In this document: piece by piece, positions 12,090 to 24,551 of the stretch
How positions within the stretch are numbered: the stretch's first letter is position 1
Layout of the letters: each line of letters begins with the position of its first letter
Assembly (NCBI GenBank): GCA_009733575.1
Contig: ML769663.1
Location: 1 to 64,000, forward strand
Reading direction: 5' to 3'
DNA from: Gymnopus androsaceus JB14
Lineage: Eukaryota > Basidiomycota > Agaricomycetes > Agaricales > Omphalotaceae
Length of the DNA: 64,000 nucleotides
Notes under the pieces: generated by a model
The model's database searches: none
The model's input: the letters and a program-made list of their open reading frames with translations, nothing else
What the model was told of the DNA's origin: nothing
Program-made: the position numbers and the translations under genes

Positions 12090-15000
12090 ATGGCGAGCAC
12101 TGAGCACGTTCCTGCCCGTCAGGACAGTGAATTCACAGACGATATCGAGAAGAAGGCCCATGATAGCTCTGACGAGAAGATTGGCTACGTCGACACAGTC
12201 ACTTACTCAGATGACGCAGAAGAGGAACTGCAATTGAAGCAGGCGGAGGAACTTGAGGTATGTTACTTATTGCCTCAATTCTCTGCCAAGGTATGCTTAG
12301 GTTACCTGCTTCTAGGCTCGTCTGGCATCAGGTGCTGCCGTAGACAGCGAGTATCTTGTCAAGGATGCACACGATGTTTCAATAAAGGTTTTGAGTGTTC
12401 GGTACGCTCTCATGCATTCAAACTCCAGCGAACGTCTAACAGTCTAGTTTAGTGATGACTACGAGCTTCCTGTAGTCACCTTCCGCATGCTTTTCCTTGG
12501 TCTCGGGTTTTCTGCTTTCGGGTAAGTGCATATGGTCACACGACTACATATCGTTAACGAGCTTGCTCTGACGTTTACCCCGCGCAGATCTGTTCTGGCC
12601 CAGCTGTACTACTTCAAGCCCCAAACGCTTCTTGTCTCTGAAAGTTTCCTCTTGATTGTGATATACTTTATCGGCAAAGGATGGGAGAAGGTTCTTCCTT
12701 CTCATGGTATTTTCCGTTTCCTTAACCCCGGACCTTTCAACATCAAAGAGCATGGTGCTGCCCTGATTATGGCGTACACTGCCAGTAATTCGGCGACTGC
12801 CATTCAAGTCATTTCCGTACAGGACCTGTACTAGTGAGTTTAATTGACCACCAAGGTTTACGTTGAATGTTCAACTCTTCCTTCTAGTAACAACCAATTG
12901 AACCCTGGTGTCGCCATCTTCACTCTCCTCGCTTCACAGCTTATTGGTTATTCCTTTGCGGGTCTTCTGCAAGAGGCACTCGTTTACCCGTCGATCTGCT
13001 TCTGGCGTAAGTCTCTTTCCCAATGCGATACTGCCCGATGCTCAGTGCTTCCTTCGCTTAGCTACCGTCATCACCCCCGCCAGTATCTTCCAAGCGTATG
13101 TTTACCGCATATTTACTTTCGAAATTGATCTGACCACTATTTTCAGTCTTCACTTTGACGGTGGCTTGGGAAGTAAACGTACCAAGATCTTCTGGGCACT
13201 ATTCACGTTCATCTTTTGCTACGAGATTTTCCCTCAATGGATTTTCCCCGTCCTTACTGGAGTCAGCATCTTTTGTCTTGTTGACCACACCTCTGCTACT
13301 ATGCGTAACGTTTTTGGAGGAGCCAGCAACAACGAAGGCATGGGTGTAGGTGTATTTTATCTTGTAGTCTGTGACTCGCCAAGCTAAACACCGTTTACAG
13401 CTCCTTGCCGCTTGTTTCGACTGGAATCTTGTTACATCGGCGAATTTGTACACCCCTCTCTGGACGCAGCTTAACCAGGACATTGGTGTTGTCTTCACCT
13501 ATATCTTGATGTGTGCCGTCTACTATGGAAACATCTGGCAGGGACTCAAAGTGGGTTTTTGTCGTTTCCTCTTTCTGTATCATTTCTGACCTCGCTTTAG
13601 TTCCCCTTCATGTCTCAGGCTATTTTCGACATCAACGGCAACCAAGTATGCTCATCGCTTCGTTTCCCTGCCGCAGCACTAATTTCTTCTTTTTTAAATC
13701 CCATAGTACAACCAGACCGCTATTCTCACTAACAACAAGTTCGACCCCGTCAAGTTCGCCGAAGTTGGAGTAAGTTTCCGAAATTTTCCCGTGCAAAATT
13801 GAACACCGTTAATCCGTCTTCTAGCCTGCTTATTTCTCGTCCACCAATGCCTTGTACTTCATCACTGCTAACCTTGCCATGGGTGCTACCATTACGCACG
13901 TTCTCTGCTTCTACTGGGAACAGTTGTTGCCCTTCTTCCGCATGATGAACCCATGGAACAAAAACCATTCTGTCACACACGATGAGCACTTCACTGCGAT
14001 GAAGCGATACTCCAAGGTCCCCAGATGGTGGTTCTTATCTCTGCTTGCTATTGCATACGCCATGGCTCAGGCTACTGACTACACAGGTAATACGAATGAT
14101 TTTCTTATTTCTGCGAGTCTGACAACTGCTGTTCAGGTCATTCAAACTTTACCTGGTGGCAGCTTACTGTGGTAAGTAGACTTTCGGTTGGACTAACCTC
14201 AAATCAAAGCTCACGCTATCGACTTTAGATCCTGTTCCTCTCTATGTTCTTCACCACTGCATACTGCACGACTTCTGCTATCCTTGGTTACCAGCAATTT
14301 AGCACACAGCTCGATGGTTTCTACTCTATGATTGGCTCTTACATGGCCCCAGGCGACCCCGTTGCTAACATGTACGCTGCCCTCTATGGTAGTCAGCCAA
14401 CAGTCCAGGGTATTACCTTACTTGGTGACTTGAAGCTCGGACAGTACCTTAAGATTCCTCCCAAGGTCAACTTCCTTGTTCAGATCCTCGGTTGCGTTGT
14501 CGTATGTCCCAGTTGTGAATAATGACGGTTCCCTTTTTAATGATCTTTTCAGGGTGCTCTGTTGAACTACGTTATGGAACTTTCCATCGTGAAGAACCAG
14601 AGAACGGCCCTGCTCAGTATCTCTGGTACCCGTCTATGGTCGGGACAGAACGCACAGAGCTTCAACTCGAACGCCATTTCTTGGGGAGCTCTCGGACGTG
14701 AGATGTTCAGTCCAGGCAAGACCTACTACATGGTCCCTGTTTCTCTCGCCATCGGTGCTATCTTCCCCATAATACAATATGGCCTTTACCGCAAGTGGCC
14801 CAAGAGCGCCTTCCTCAAGAACTTCAACACCAGTGTTGTTCTCCAGTACTCCTGCTTCTTGTCTGGTATGAATCCATTGCCATTGGTTTCGTCACGATGC
14901 TAACACCTTTGTACGCAGTTGGAATCAACACTTCCGTGAACACGTCCATGCTGCTTGGTGTTGTCTCTCAGTGGTGGGTCCGTAACAGGTACCCCCGTGC

Positions 15001-15358
15001 TTTCACCAAATGTTAGTTGTATCTGTCCATGTCGCGAGATTGCTCATACTGATAATTACCTCCAGACAACTACATCGTTGCTGGTGCCCTTGACGGTGGA
15101 ACCCAGGTCATCTCGTTCATTCTCAACTTGGCAGTCTTTGGTGCCGCCGGTACCGCTGTTCCCGTGAGTGTTACATCCATCCTCCATATATTCGTATCTA
15201 ATCGTTGTCTTTCCTCCTCCTTTTTCTTAAAACAGTTCCCTCAAGTGAGTCTCGCTTCCTTATTTTATTATTCTTATCTCTAACGATTGTTTTCTATCCA
15301 GTGGTGGGGAAATGACGCCAATTACTCTGCTGATAGGTGTCTAGCGCCAGCCTCATAG
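12090..15358 (+). CDS. OPT-family small oligopeptide transporter
   Basis: I can splice 18 exons into one uninterrupted 772-aa reading frame, the usual length for fungal oligopeptide transporters (plasma-membrane, proton-coupled peptide uptake). Exons: 12090-12257, 12316-12401, 12453-12521, 12588-12833, 12888-13006, 13062-13095, 13147-13345, 13401-13550, 13601-13645, 13707-13769, 13825-14086, 14137-14171, 14229-14501, 14553-14865, 14919-15011, 15066-15163, 15236-15244, 15302-15358. Family signatures visible: NPGPFNIKEH, YNNQLNPG, WPTVITPASIF, IFPQWIFPVLTG, the KIPP motif (KIPPK), and the C-terminal FPQWWGN. The N-terminal 70 residues are acidic and cytosolic in style. Exon 17 is only 9 nt (Phe-Pro-Gln). 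All junctions are GT-AG and no frame damage is seen, so the gene is probably functional. Confidence 0.95.
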
Positions 15359-15950
15359 AGGAGTTGTATTTTTTTTGGGTCTGTATATTGGTTATGTAGA
15401 TTACATTAGCAGAAGGTGTTGTGTTGCAGGAATCAGACACCCGATCTGCCCGCCCATATTCCAAAAGACTTCAATGTAATTAGTTATGAGCGCCCTAATT
15501 TTCCATTTTGTAAACTATGATTGTTTTCGTGTCGACACTTAAGTATATTCGGAAGAGGAATAAGTGTTTTGAGTGTGTTCGCTTTTGACCCCCTATCCGT
15601 GATACAACAAGTCATGAAGCACATTGGATTTCCTTTTCGCGGGGTTCCCAAGTGCCCCGTCCTCCTCTTCCTGTATACTGAATATCTCTACCCGGGCCCT
15701 AACTGTTGCTGTGCATCTCCATAAAAGTTCCCCGGATGTTCAGGGGCTAAATTCAAAAGAGCAGAGTCCAGTTCCAATTTTGCTAGAAACGAAAACAAGA
15801 AGCAATTGCTCTTACGAATGTTCTTTGATCAAGTATAGATAACCTCGATTCTCTCGAGAATCCAATCCAGACGTCGTGGATTCGGCCCTCGGGCGTGAGT
15901 TCTTCCACCTGTAAGGATTAAATCCCTTCCGCAAACAAATCCTCATAAGT
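15359..15950. other. Intergenic
   Basis: Between the transporter and the dehydratase-like gene. No coding signal recognised. Confidence 0.4.
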
Positions 15951-17297
15951 ATGAGAGGGATTGTAACAGGGACACGATCGCTTTTGCTTATCGCAAACCC
16001 TCAATGTCTACATCCATCCTGCTCCTCCTCGTCCCAGCCTAAATTTTCCATCGCGTCCCTATCACTCGGAACCAACACTCATCACGATCTCCCTACCAAG
16101 ATTCCGCGTCACTTCCGAGCTGGGCTATGACGGAATCGAGATTTTCATACCAGATTTCGAAGCTTTCGTCGATGAAGTCGCTGAGGGTAAACATAGTTTG
16201 TTGTTCCCGACTCTAAGCCGACAGATATTAGTATTACATCCCGGGATCCAGCTTCGCTCGATCTCGCATGCGCCACGGCGATTCACAGACTCTGCGCGTC
16301 TCTCGGTTTGGAAATCCCACTCTTCCAGCCTTTTCGGAACTTTGAAAACTTTCGGTCGCAGGAAGAGATTGATGCTGGACTAGCGGATGCAGAGCGCTGG
16401 TTGAGGATTCATGCCTGCGATGAAGTGCGATTTGCTTCTCGTTTGTTCCAACCATGTTTCTGGTCCGTATCCCATCTCCGAAGAGTGTACTATGGAGATG
16501 TATTATGACGCGCAGGTTGATGCGTTTCGTCAGCTTGGTGCTTTGGCTGAGAAATACGGTGTTCGAATTGGCTATGAACCGTTGAGCTGGGGAACAGTTG
16601 TTGATAACTGGATGCAAGTTTGGGATATTGTTCAACGCGTTGATCGAGAGAACGTTGGTGTTCTTCTGGATTCATTTAATACACTGTATGTTCTTCTCTC
16701 TCCTCTTTTGCCGTCGTTTACTCACATATGTATGTATATTCTAGTGGAAACCAATACGCTGACCCAGGCCAACCTTCCACTATACGCAAAGGCCAAACTC
16801 TCGCCGCCATAGCTTGCCAACCTTCGACGAATTATCGAGAACCTATACCCGCAGAGAAGATTTTCTTCTATCAAGTCGCTGACGCCGTCCGCCCTGATAC
16901 CATTTGCCATGAAGAAGAAGAAGAAGATATGCCTCGCCGCATGAAATGGAGTCGCGCATGTAGAGTGTTCCCTTGTGAACCTTCCTCAGCGGAACCCAGT
17001 CCATCATCGTCCGATTCTGACCCAGAAAATCCACCATCAGGATTTCTAGGGTTCCTCCCGGTATCACAAATGACCTCTTTCGTGCATCGCACAGGATACC
17101 GAGGATGGTGGTCCCTGGAAGTATTCAACACCTCATTACAACAACGCGATAGCGGCTGTCCAGAACGACATGGACGTCGTGGTATCGATGGTTTACGCTC
17201 TCTTTGGGAGGTGGTCAAATCCGATCGTATCCGATCCGGTATCCCAAGTGGTCGACGAGTCGATGATCCGTTTCCGAGCTCAGCTTCGACAATCTGA
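15951..17297 (+). pseudogene. 3-dehydroshikimate dehydratase / sugar-phosphate-isomerase-like TIM barrel, frame-damaged
   Basis: Conserved blocks of the fungal xylose-isomerase-like TIM-barrel family appear in order but in different frames: KFSIASLSLG (16041), LGYDGIEIFIPDFEAF (16120), GLEIPLFQPFRNFENF (16300), MPAMKCDLLLVCSNH (16411), IGYEPLSWGTVVDNWMQVW (16567), VGVLLDSF, then after an intron 16687-16744 (GTATGT...CTAG) GNQYADPGQ, EKIFFYQVADAVRP, MPRRMKWSRACRVFPCEP, GYRGWWSLEVFN, GCPERHGRRGI. One-base shifts are needed near 16112 and 16410, and two more shifts flank a LANLRRIIEN block near 16811-16845. The active enzyme would dehydrate 3-dehydroshikimate in quinate/shikimate catabolism. The neighbouring transporter needs no such repair, which favours real decay over sequencing error. 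The start (15951 or 16004) is uncertain. Confidence 0.75.
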
Positions 17298-17747
17298 GCT
17301 CGAGGGAAATGTTGACTCCCAGTCCTACTTTCAGCTTGTCGACGCCACCACTGTCGACTGGCACTACCAAGTCCGAGCGACTCGAGCGACTCTGCTGCTT
17401 CAAGTGACATGGAAGATCTGCTTGAAGCAGTGCATAGGATTGGTGGTTATAGGCTATCCAGGTCGAGTAAAGACGTAGAGGACACCGAGCGATTAGAGAT
17501 ACAAGGTCGAGTTTCGAGTTTAATGACTGGGACCTAGAAACGACAATATGAATACCAACTCTGTAAGAATATATCATCGCGACTTACTTTATAATACCAT
17601 ATCCCGCTTCCTATCTACACTGTATGAAAACAATTGGATAGAAGCAGCGCGAGACAGGAAGCAGCAAGTTACAATTGAATCGGATACAGCAATTTTTTAT
17701 TACACACAGAAACCCATATCCACGTCCAAGAGTACAAGCGACAGGTT

Positions 17748-19045
17748 TCAACCACCAGCACCAGCACCTCTCCACCATCTCACTACCCCATCCTCTCCTC
17801 CAGATACAAATGCTCCTGCCGATCCAACTGCAGGAGCCCTTGGACGCCAGGATACTGACCAAACTTCACCAGAGTCTTGTACGGTAGATACCGCCGCGCG
17901 AGCTGCGATATCCCATACTTTGATTGATTTGTCGGCGGAGCTGTGATGGAAAGAATGTCAGAAAATAAGAGAGAAGAAGAAGCGAGTAGACGTGCCCAGA
18001 CAGACCCAGCCTCCCATCCGGAGAAATATCTACACATAGGACCCAAGAGGAATGTCCGGTGAACGTGGCGACGGCTCCTCCGCCGCCACCAGAGGATACA
18101 CGAACATCGTGCAAGACTAGACGCTTGTCTTCTGATGCGCTCATGAGGAGCTGAATGGATGAAGGAGCATGTGCGCAGGGAAGAGAGAAGAAGTGAATTT
18201 AGCAGTTTGTTCATCGGAAAAGTGAAAGGGACATACGTTGCCATCAGGGGACCACGCTACAGAGCGTACAGACATTGCGTGCGAGGTATATGTATTCGTA
18301 AAGGTATTTGATTCGACATCGAGTAAGGAAACCTGTCCGATTTCGGAAGACAGTGCGATACGGTTACCGTCTGGGCTCTGAAGAATAGTCAATATTGGTA
18401 AATAGGACTGGAAGGTGAAGGAGGCGCGCACATAGGAACAGCACATTCCAAACTTGTTTCTACCAGAAAACACCGTCGAAAGTCGACGACCAAAAGACTC
18501 TGGATCAGCAGAATGGATTGCAAGGTTTCCGGATCCTCCTGCAGAGGCGTACGTGGATCCAGATGGACTTAGGGATACAGACCAAGCTAGTTCCATAGTG
18601 AAAAAATGAACGTTAATGATAATGCGATATAGAAACAAACTCACAAGGCTCGACAGTTTCACCTGCCCTCACATAGCTCTCAAACGTGCCTTCCATCTTT
18701 CCACTCTGAAGATTCCACAAACACGTCAGGCCTTCTAGACTGTTGTACAATGCACGCTGGCCATCCGGAGACACCGATAGAGAGACCAGACCCAAAGTAT
18801 GTGGCGAGGGAACATTGTAGTCTGCTGGAGCATTTGGTGGTAGATAGGATTCGCCTGAAGACGAAGCCCATTGTTTGAGGGATCCATCTGCAGATATTGA
18901 GATTACAGTGTCATTTTTTGTCCAAGAAACGCCCCAGACGGAATCGTTGTGAGGCTCTGAGCAGTCATGAGCGTGTAAAAAGGCTAGACTCTGTTCTCTA
19001 GTGTAAAAGAATTGTTCTAGAGTAGTGATAGGCTTGACCCACCAT
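17748..19045 (-). CDS. SKI8/WDR61-like WD40 protein (superkiller complex)
   Basis: Exons on the minus strand: 19045-19039 (start, weakly supported, 7 nt), 18983-18645, 18586-18432, 18377-18237, 18150-17996, 17940-17748; the total is 990 nt, 329 aa, matching the family's usual 300-350. WD-type blades begin HAHDCSEPHNDSVWGVSW and run through WSVSLSPSG, KFGMCCSYSPDGNRIALSSE, SVAWSPDGN, GHSSWVLCVDISPDG, to SADKSIKVWDIAARAAVSTV and a final EDGVVRWWRG. Ski8 scaffolds the cytoplasmic Ski2-Ski3 complex that feeds mRNA to the exosome, and has a meiotic role in some fungi. The last intron (17941-17995) fits only as GC-AG: GG|GCACGT...ACAG restores the LSG-SADK blade. The 5' end is the weakest part. Confidence 0.82.
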
Positions 19046-20399
19046 AATGTGAGACGCGTCCAAGAAGGATGTGACAGCCGTGACTCTGATCTTGTTTTTT
19101 TCTCACCACCCAGACGACAGTTTCCACATAAAGTACCTGTGGGCCCGATACCATTGCTCTTGTTCGCTCTGTCGTTGTCAGTGTTAGTCTTCTCACTGCA
19201 CAATTTTCGAGCTGCCAGCTCTTTCCCTCCTTGGCTCAAGTCCAGAAAGCAGTCACAGTACTTTGTCGCGCGCGCACGGTCTGACCATCTCTGCCTTGCC
19301 TGACTCTAACTTGCTCTCAATCATCTTTTTTCTCGCGTTCTCTATAACGGGCCACTTTGTCTTTTTCAGACAATGTTAGTTTATGGCGTCAGAGTCCGGT
19401 CTGATTATTTTAAAGGGTGCAACACAGGGTGCTTCAACTAATGTAAATGGTAAGTTGCATCTCAAGATTTTTAACTGCACTTCTTTCCGTATCATCGTAG
19501 GTCGATGCAGAGACATTTAATCGCGCTCGGGATCTCAGGGTTGGTTCAGCCAATATCGGAGGTGAAGAATTCCACGCAGACGAAGCAACACAAACTTGGC
19601 AAAACCAAGACCGACAACGCCAAGCCTTGAGTGGAGACCACACTCCCCACCGCCACCGAACTTGAAGGTCTAGTAACTTACCCGGCTCTACTCATTCTCC
19701 ATGCGAAAGTACTCCGAGATGGCAGCATACCCAAACAGCTGAAAATCTCTTGGACGCCGCCAAGCACGCAGAGCATCTCCAGCTAGAAGGCACGCCGCCC
19801 ATTTACATATTCAAGAACAAGGAACTTTCCCGTGTGATAGTAGAGGGCATGGAGTGTTGCGTTCGTCTTCAAAGTGAAAGAAAGGGAGGAACGAAATGCG
19901 CAAATGGAGGTGTTGGGAAACTGCTGTAATGCGGAGACGCACAGACGAGAGGGACATGTTTCTGTCAAGCTCGGAGAGCTTATGATTGGCGATTAGGTGG
20001 CTTCACGAAATGTAAGTGCGGACGGGCCTTATTTACTCGTCAGCGACTCAGCGTTACTTTGGATCATTTGCCCTGTATCCTCACCGGACGATCTTCGACT
20101 CTTCCTTCCTACCTTATTGTAAGGTAACAAATAATAGGTCTGGTTCCATTCTACGTGGCGTTGGACGTAATCTTGCCACACTGGGTCAAGCAAGTCCTTG
20201 GTTTTCTTCCCAATATGACTCCGTCTGGCGAAAGTAAACACGGTCGTTAGACCTTGCATTCTTGTAGTTATAGTTTCTTGCTACTTCCCAAATATGACTT
20301 GTTTCTCCGGATTATAGGGATCCGTACTTCTTATCGCTTCTTGACAAACAGGGGACGAGCAGACAAATTGCAATTTTCGAAAACAGGTAAATCAATTGG
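19046..20399. other. Intergenic with unassigned coding-like scraps
   Basis: An ATG at 19383 starts MASESGLIILKG and reaches a plausible GT-AG intron (19450-19500), but no frame continues cleanly. A coding-like stretch near 19690-19940 (PPIYIFKNKELSR) is open on the plus strand. I cannot join these into a gene or name a family; they may be remnants. Confidence 0.3.
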
Positions 20400-22487
20400 T
20401 CAGGCTGTTGAATACACATCCACCTCAAAAAACACCGCCAGAGCCTGAAAGCAAATTAGCAAACGCCTCACATCCGCCTCAGCTTGTCCTCGTTCTTCAC
20501 CTCCAGCCTGAGGACCATCGTCGTTCTCCCTACTACGACTGAGTCTTCGAGCCTGACAAGCCAACAACGTCCAGATATCACGCAACGCCGACGAGAGAAT
20601 AGGACGCAGACGATTCTTCGTTGCCCTTTCCCATAGGTCCGACTCGCTGTCAGTGTGATCCTCCATCATGGACAGAGACACCGATATGGCGATACCTACA
20701 TCGAGGATGCGCAGGCTTTTATCACGATTGTGTAGGTGCTGGCCTGGACTCGGTATAACCGTAGGTAACCTGGACATAACATCCCTGATCAGCTGTTTTT
20801 GCGACGCCTGGCTGCTATTAGTCGGGGGCTGGAAAGTCCGAGTGGGATCGATATCACTGAGAATAGACAACAGGAGGGATGCAATTCCACTTTCGGACAG
20901 AGGTTTGATGAGAACGGGAAAATCTCGAGAGATATTGGTGCAGAATTCGAGAAAGTAATCTCCTGGGTTGTTCTTTCGATTACTTGGAAGGAGCTTGCGG
21001 TATTCATCGAGTAAATCCTTGCTGATTTAGAGTAAATATGTGGAATATCAAAGAAATAAACAAAAGTGCATACCTAGATGAGGATGTTTGTAGGACAGAT
21101 ACCAATTTTCGAAACACCATCGTCATATTCTCGTATGAGCAATCCGCCAGTAAAGCCCCCAGGATTCTCCACCTCTTCGGCCCAAGCCCAATGAATTTCA
21201 GAAGCGACAAGGTAGCCTCCAACTCCAAAGCAGGATCTGATTCTGAATGGCTGAATAGCTCGTTAGCTCAATCTGAGAAGCCAAGGGAAGTGGAAACATA
21301 TGTACCGTAAAAGCCACAAAAGTTCTGTGAGCGCGGTCCGTACATGGCGACCTGGATTGTAGCCATGCCCAGGAGGTGGGCGAAAAGAGAACACCGTGTT
21401 GATACCGCTCAGACGAAGCCTCCAAGCTTCGGATATGAGTGGTGACTCTGGCCCAGGAAGCGCCGCTCGCGTTGACTCCAGCGATACAAGGAAACATTCC
21501 GGAAGATCAAAATCTTTAGCTTTAGGCCAAAAAAGTGTGAAAGGCCATGGCGCCAACCGCGAACTAAAGTCGGCGTCCTCATATAGTGCCAAAACCGCCA
21601 ACGCTTCCTTGCATTCCCATAGCGTCAAAGAAGGTCCAGCAAAAGTTTGCACTTTTGGGATTTTTGACGTTGATGAGGGAAGTACGACTTGCAATCCTTC
21701 TGCTGCGACCATTAGAAGGATTACGGTCAAGAACCCTGCGCTGATGACTGTTTCTGCAGCTTCTTTTCCGGCGAGAAGGAGGAGCTTGATAGCACGAATC
21801 AAGGCGCGAGTAATCTGCTCCTTGCGTATGACAGATGATGCTGCATATTCTGCGCGAATTGATTCCTGCAGTGCGGATTGGTGGAGAGTGAGGGCGTTCA
21901 ACCTGACGAGCATAATTTAATATGAAACCGAGAGGATAGATATCGTAAGACAAACCTTTCATCAGGAAGACACGACATCAGCTCGAAAAGAAATATCGAC
22001 ACTTCAATCGGCTTCCATTTCACGAGAACCTCAACCAGAGGATAAAAGTCTCCCGTTTCCAGTTGCATCATTATTCTGTTCAAAGCTTGCCGTCTGATTT
22101 CATCTGTGTATAAACCACGTCTGGAGGAAATCAGTAAGGTCTAGTAGCATAAGTGCCAACATACCTAGAAAGCTCCAATATATCACCCCATTGCTCGGAC
22201 TTGTTAGATACAGGAGAAGAGAATATCGGATATGGGGATAATGAATATCTGCCATACATTGCCACACTCTCCTGACCGCTCGTATGACTAGCAACTTGCG
22301 CGCTAATATTGGACAATCTTCGCTGGATGATGAGCTTATCGGAACCTCGCAGGACAAGGCTGCCTAGGGCTTTGATGAATTTCGCGCTGAGTGTTCCTTG
22401 GCCGCATACTGAACTCGATGACGAGGTGCGGAAGGACAGACTGAGGCTGCTCGAAAGGCCAGAAAAGATAGATATCCTAGTTTCCAT
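20400..22487 (-). CDS. Unrecognised 627-aa protein
   Basis: Five exons join in phase: 22487-22165, 22120-21956, 21902-21306, 21250-21074, 21021-20400 (introns of 44-55 nt, all GT-AG), giving 1884 nt ending in TGA. The N-terminus is Ser-rich (SGLSSSLSLSFRTSSSSS); most of the remainder is predicted alpha-helical with hydrophobic heptad-like spacing (for example ALIRAIKLLLLAGKEAAETV and LRRLLICFQALAVFFEVDV), which suggests an armadillo/HEAT-type or other all-helical fold, by inference only. No catalytic motif, signal peptide or membrane segment is evident. The intact frame over five exons argues for a real conserved gene. It is tail-to-head with the SKI8-like gene (same strand) about 1.35 kb away. 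Confidence 0.72.
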
Positions 22488-23088
22488 CGGAGGGGGCTGG
22501 CAACTAGTCTGATCAATGTTGAAGGGTCTTGACCGTAGTTCGATTTTTCACTCACGTGTGAGCGCCTAATTCGAGAAAATTTCCGACGCGAGTCCTATTT
22601 GAACACGTTAATGAGCTCACTATCTAACCAATTCACTTCCAATGCTGGCCAGACATGTCTATGTGAAGAAATAATTATTGAACATGAATTGTACGCTCAC
22701 AGAGATAGAAATAAACGAGCAAGGAGCTGGCGCTTACTGGCGATGAGCCATCATCCACAAAAAGGAATACTCGATATAAAAGGAAATATTCGATGAAAAA
22801 GGAAACGGCAGGCACTTGAAAATCGAGGTCCTGATGACGCGGCGCGACATTGTGCAGACTCTAAATTAGCAAGCTTGCTTGCGAGAGTCTGCCTACGGGA
22901 GACAAGCTGGCAACTTGCAAGTTAGGCCTCGTGCTGTTCTGTAAATGACACGGGAGCTATACACTGCATTTTTGATACTCTAAGGTTTCTGAGAACAGAG
23001 TATTAGGACCTGATATTAGAACGACTTGAACAACTCACAGTCAGTGCATGCTTTGTCCCCAAAATCCTTCTCCCATCGCGCGCTGTGT
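22488..23088. other. Intergenic before the left 86-bp repeat
   Basis: No gene is supported. A short palindromic stretch AGCAAGCTTGCTTGCG lies near 22868. Confidence 0.35.
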
Positions 23089-23174
23089 GCGCAATAGCGC
23101 ACTCCGGAGCGGCATGGTTCATTTTTGATTTCCGAAAATTGTATACATAACTCACTGATGTTGAGATGTCGTTT
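23089..23174 (+). repeat. Left terminal inverted repeat of the 6-kb unit
   Basis: 86 bp, inverted match to 29029-29114 with substitutions at three positions. The outer 14 bases are themselves nearly palindromic (GCGCAATAGCGCAC). Confidence 0.9.
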
Positions 23175-23309
23175 CTATTTTAATGCAGCTAAATACAGAT
23201 GCTAGTTTGCTGGTGCCAACTAATTTTGGGGATGATTGTACCATGAATTGTACTTTAATGGTGAAACAAACAGTTTTTTAAGGTATCTACTGACTTTTGC
23301 CACTACATC

Positions 23310-24551
23310 TCACTCCTCTGAGTCCTCTGAGTCTGAGTCTTTCACACTAATTTTCTCTGGCTCAGGTGCCTCAAATCTCATTGTCTCACAGCGGTCAACG
23401 CAGTGATGGACTTTGACATAATTGTCAATACCATCCTGACCATGGTCTCCAGCACCACTTTTCCTAAAGTAGTGTATATGAGTACAAGTTTTTTGCATAT
23501 ATAAGTTGAACAACAAACCCATTTTTTGTATGGAACATCATGTCGAACAGGACATGTTTGCTACCAACCACAGATGCTTAAGTTGTACTTTCAGCTGGTG
23601 GTCTTGAAAAAGAGTAAGAATCACATACTTTGTATATCAGCCAATACAACACTCTTCTTGCTATGCAAATCGACAAAATGGGCAAAGCAGGTGAGGATGT
23701 TTCCAACCATGTTGTTGTTGTAAGATGGGTGTTCACAAGTTCCGGTCCATTTCTTAAATTGCTTTTGACGCCTGGGCTCTAGCAGCCATGCAACTGCAGC
23801 ATATTCTGCACTGAGCTCTTGATCTTGAAGCTCATATGAAGTCAAGCCAGAAGCAGAGGAAGGATTTGCCCCAGATTCAATAACTTCCAGAGCAAGGAGA
23901 AAACTAGTGACCTTAAGCTCTGCAAATAAACATTTTAGCACTGTGCATGACTCAGAAATTGAAGAAAAAAAATAACTTGCCATCTCCCATATCAACAGCA
24001 CGCTCTTCAGCAAGTTCTAGAAAGCATTTGTAAAAGTAGCCAGTTTGAGCAAGACAGATTGCTTCTTTCTCAAGCTCATCCTTGTTTGTATTCATATCAA
24101 CAGTGTCTGGACCCTCTCCAACATTGAAGAATTGCTTGGCTACCATTTTTTGACCTCTAAATGTCAGCTAAATATATCAATGTTGTCAGAAGAAAAGCAT
24201 CTTTGAAAATGATAATTATTTAAACTTACTGTGTACACCTTTTGGGTCTTGCCCTGAGCAAACACCTCATCAGAAAGGCTACCTTGCTCAAGGCTCAGCT
24301 GAGCCATATTTTGAGCTGAACTTGTAGGCCATTCAATTTCAACTTTTCCAGTGACCTCATCTACCTGAACAGAGGCAATGACAAAGTTAACAGCTGTAAT
24401 GCCAGCTGGTGCAAATGAAGACTGCAATGGCATGCTGGCAAGGCGGGATGAAGCTGACAGAATAGTTAGATCATTACAAGAAGAGTTGAAATAAACTGAA
24501 ACACACCTTTTGTGTGATGGGAGATGTATTACACTTGCACTTATCACTCAT
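23310..24551 (-). CDS. Stand-alone alpha-kinase (MHCK/EF2K family)
   Basis: Six exons join in phase: 24551-24507, 24421-24230, 24167-23981, 23919-23629, 23576-23519, 23463-23310; 927 nt, 308 aa. Family marks in order: EIEWPTS, a GKTQKVYTL strand followed by QKMVAKQFFNVGEG, GYFYKCFLELAEE, VAWLLEPRR, NILTCFAHFVDLHS, SVVLADIQT, GSKHVLFDMMFHTKNG, SGAGDHGQDGI and the zinc-binding HHCVDRC near the end. An acidic SDSEDSEE tail closes the protein. The intron 23920-23980 has a GC donor with perfect consensus (GCAAGT...GCAG). Alpha-kinases phosphorylate Ser/Thr, often in helical substrates; the substrate here is unknown. No stop or shift is seen, so it may be active despite its mobile-element setting. 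Confidence 0.86.
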
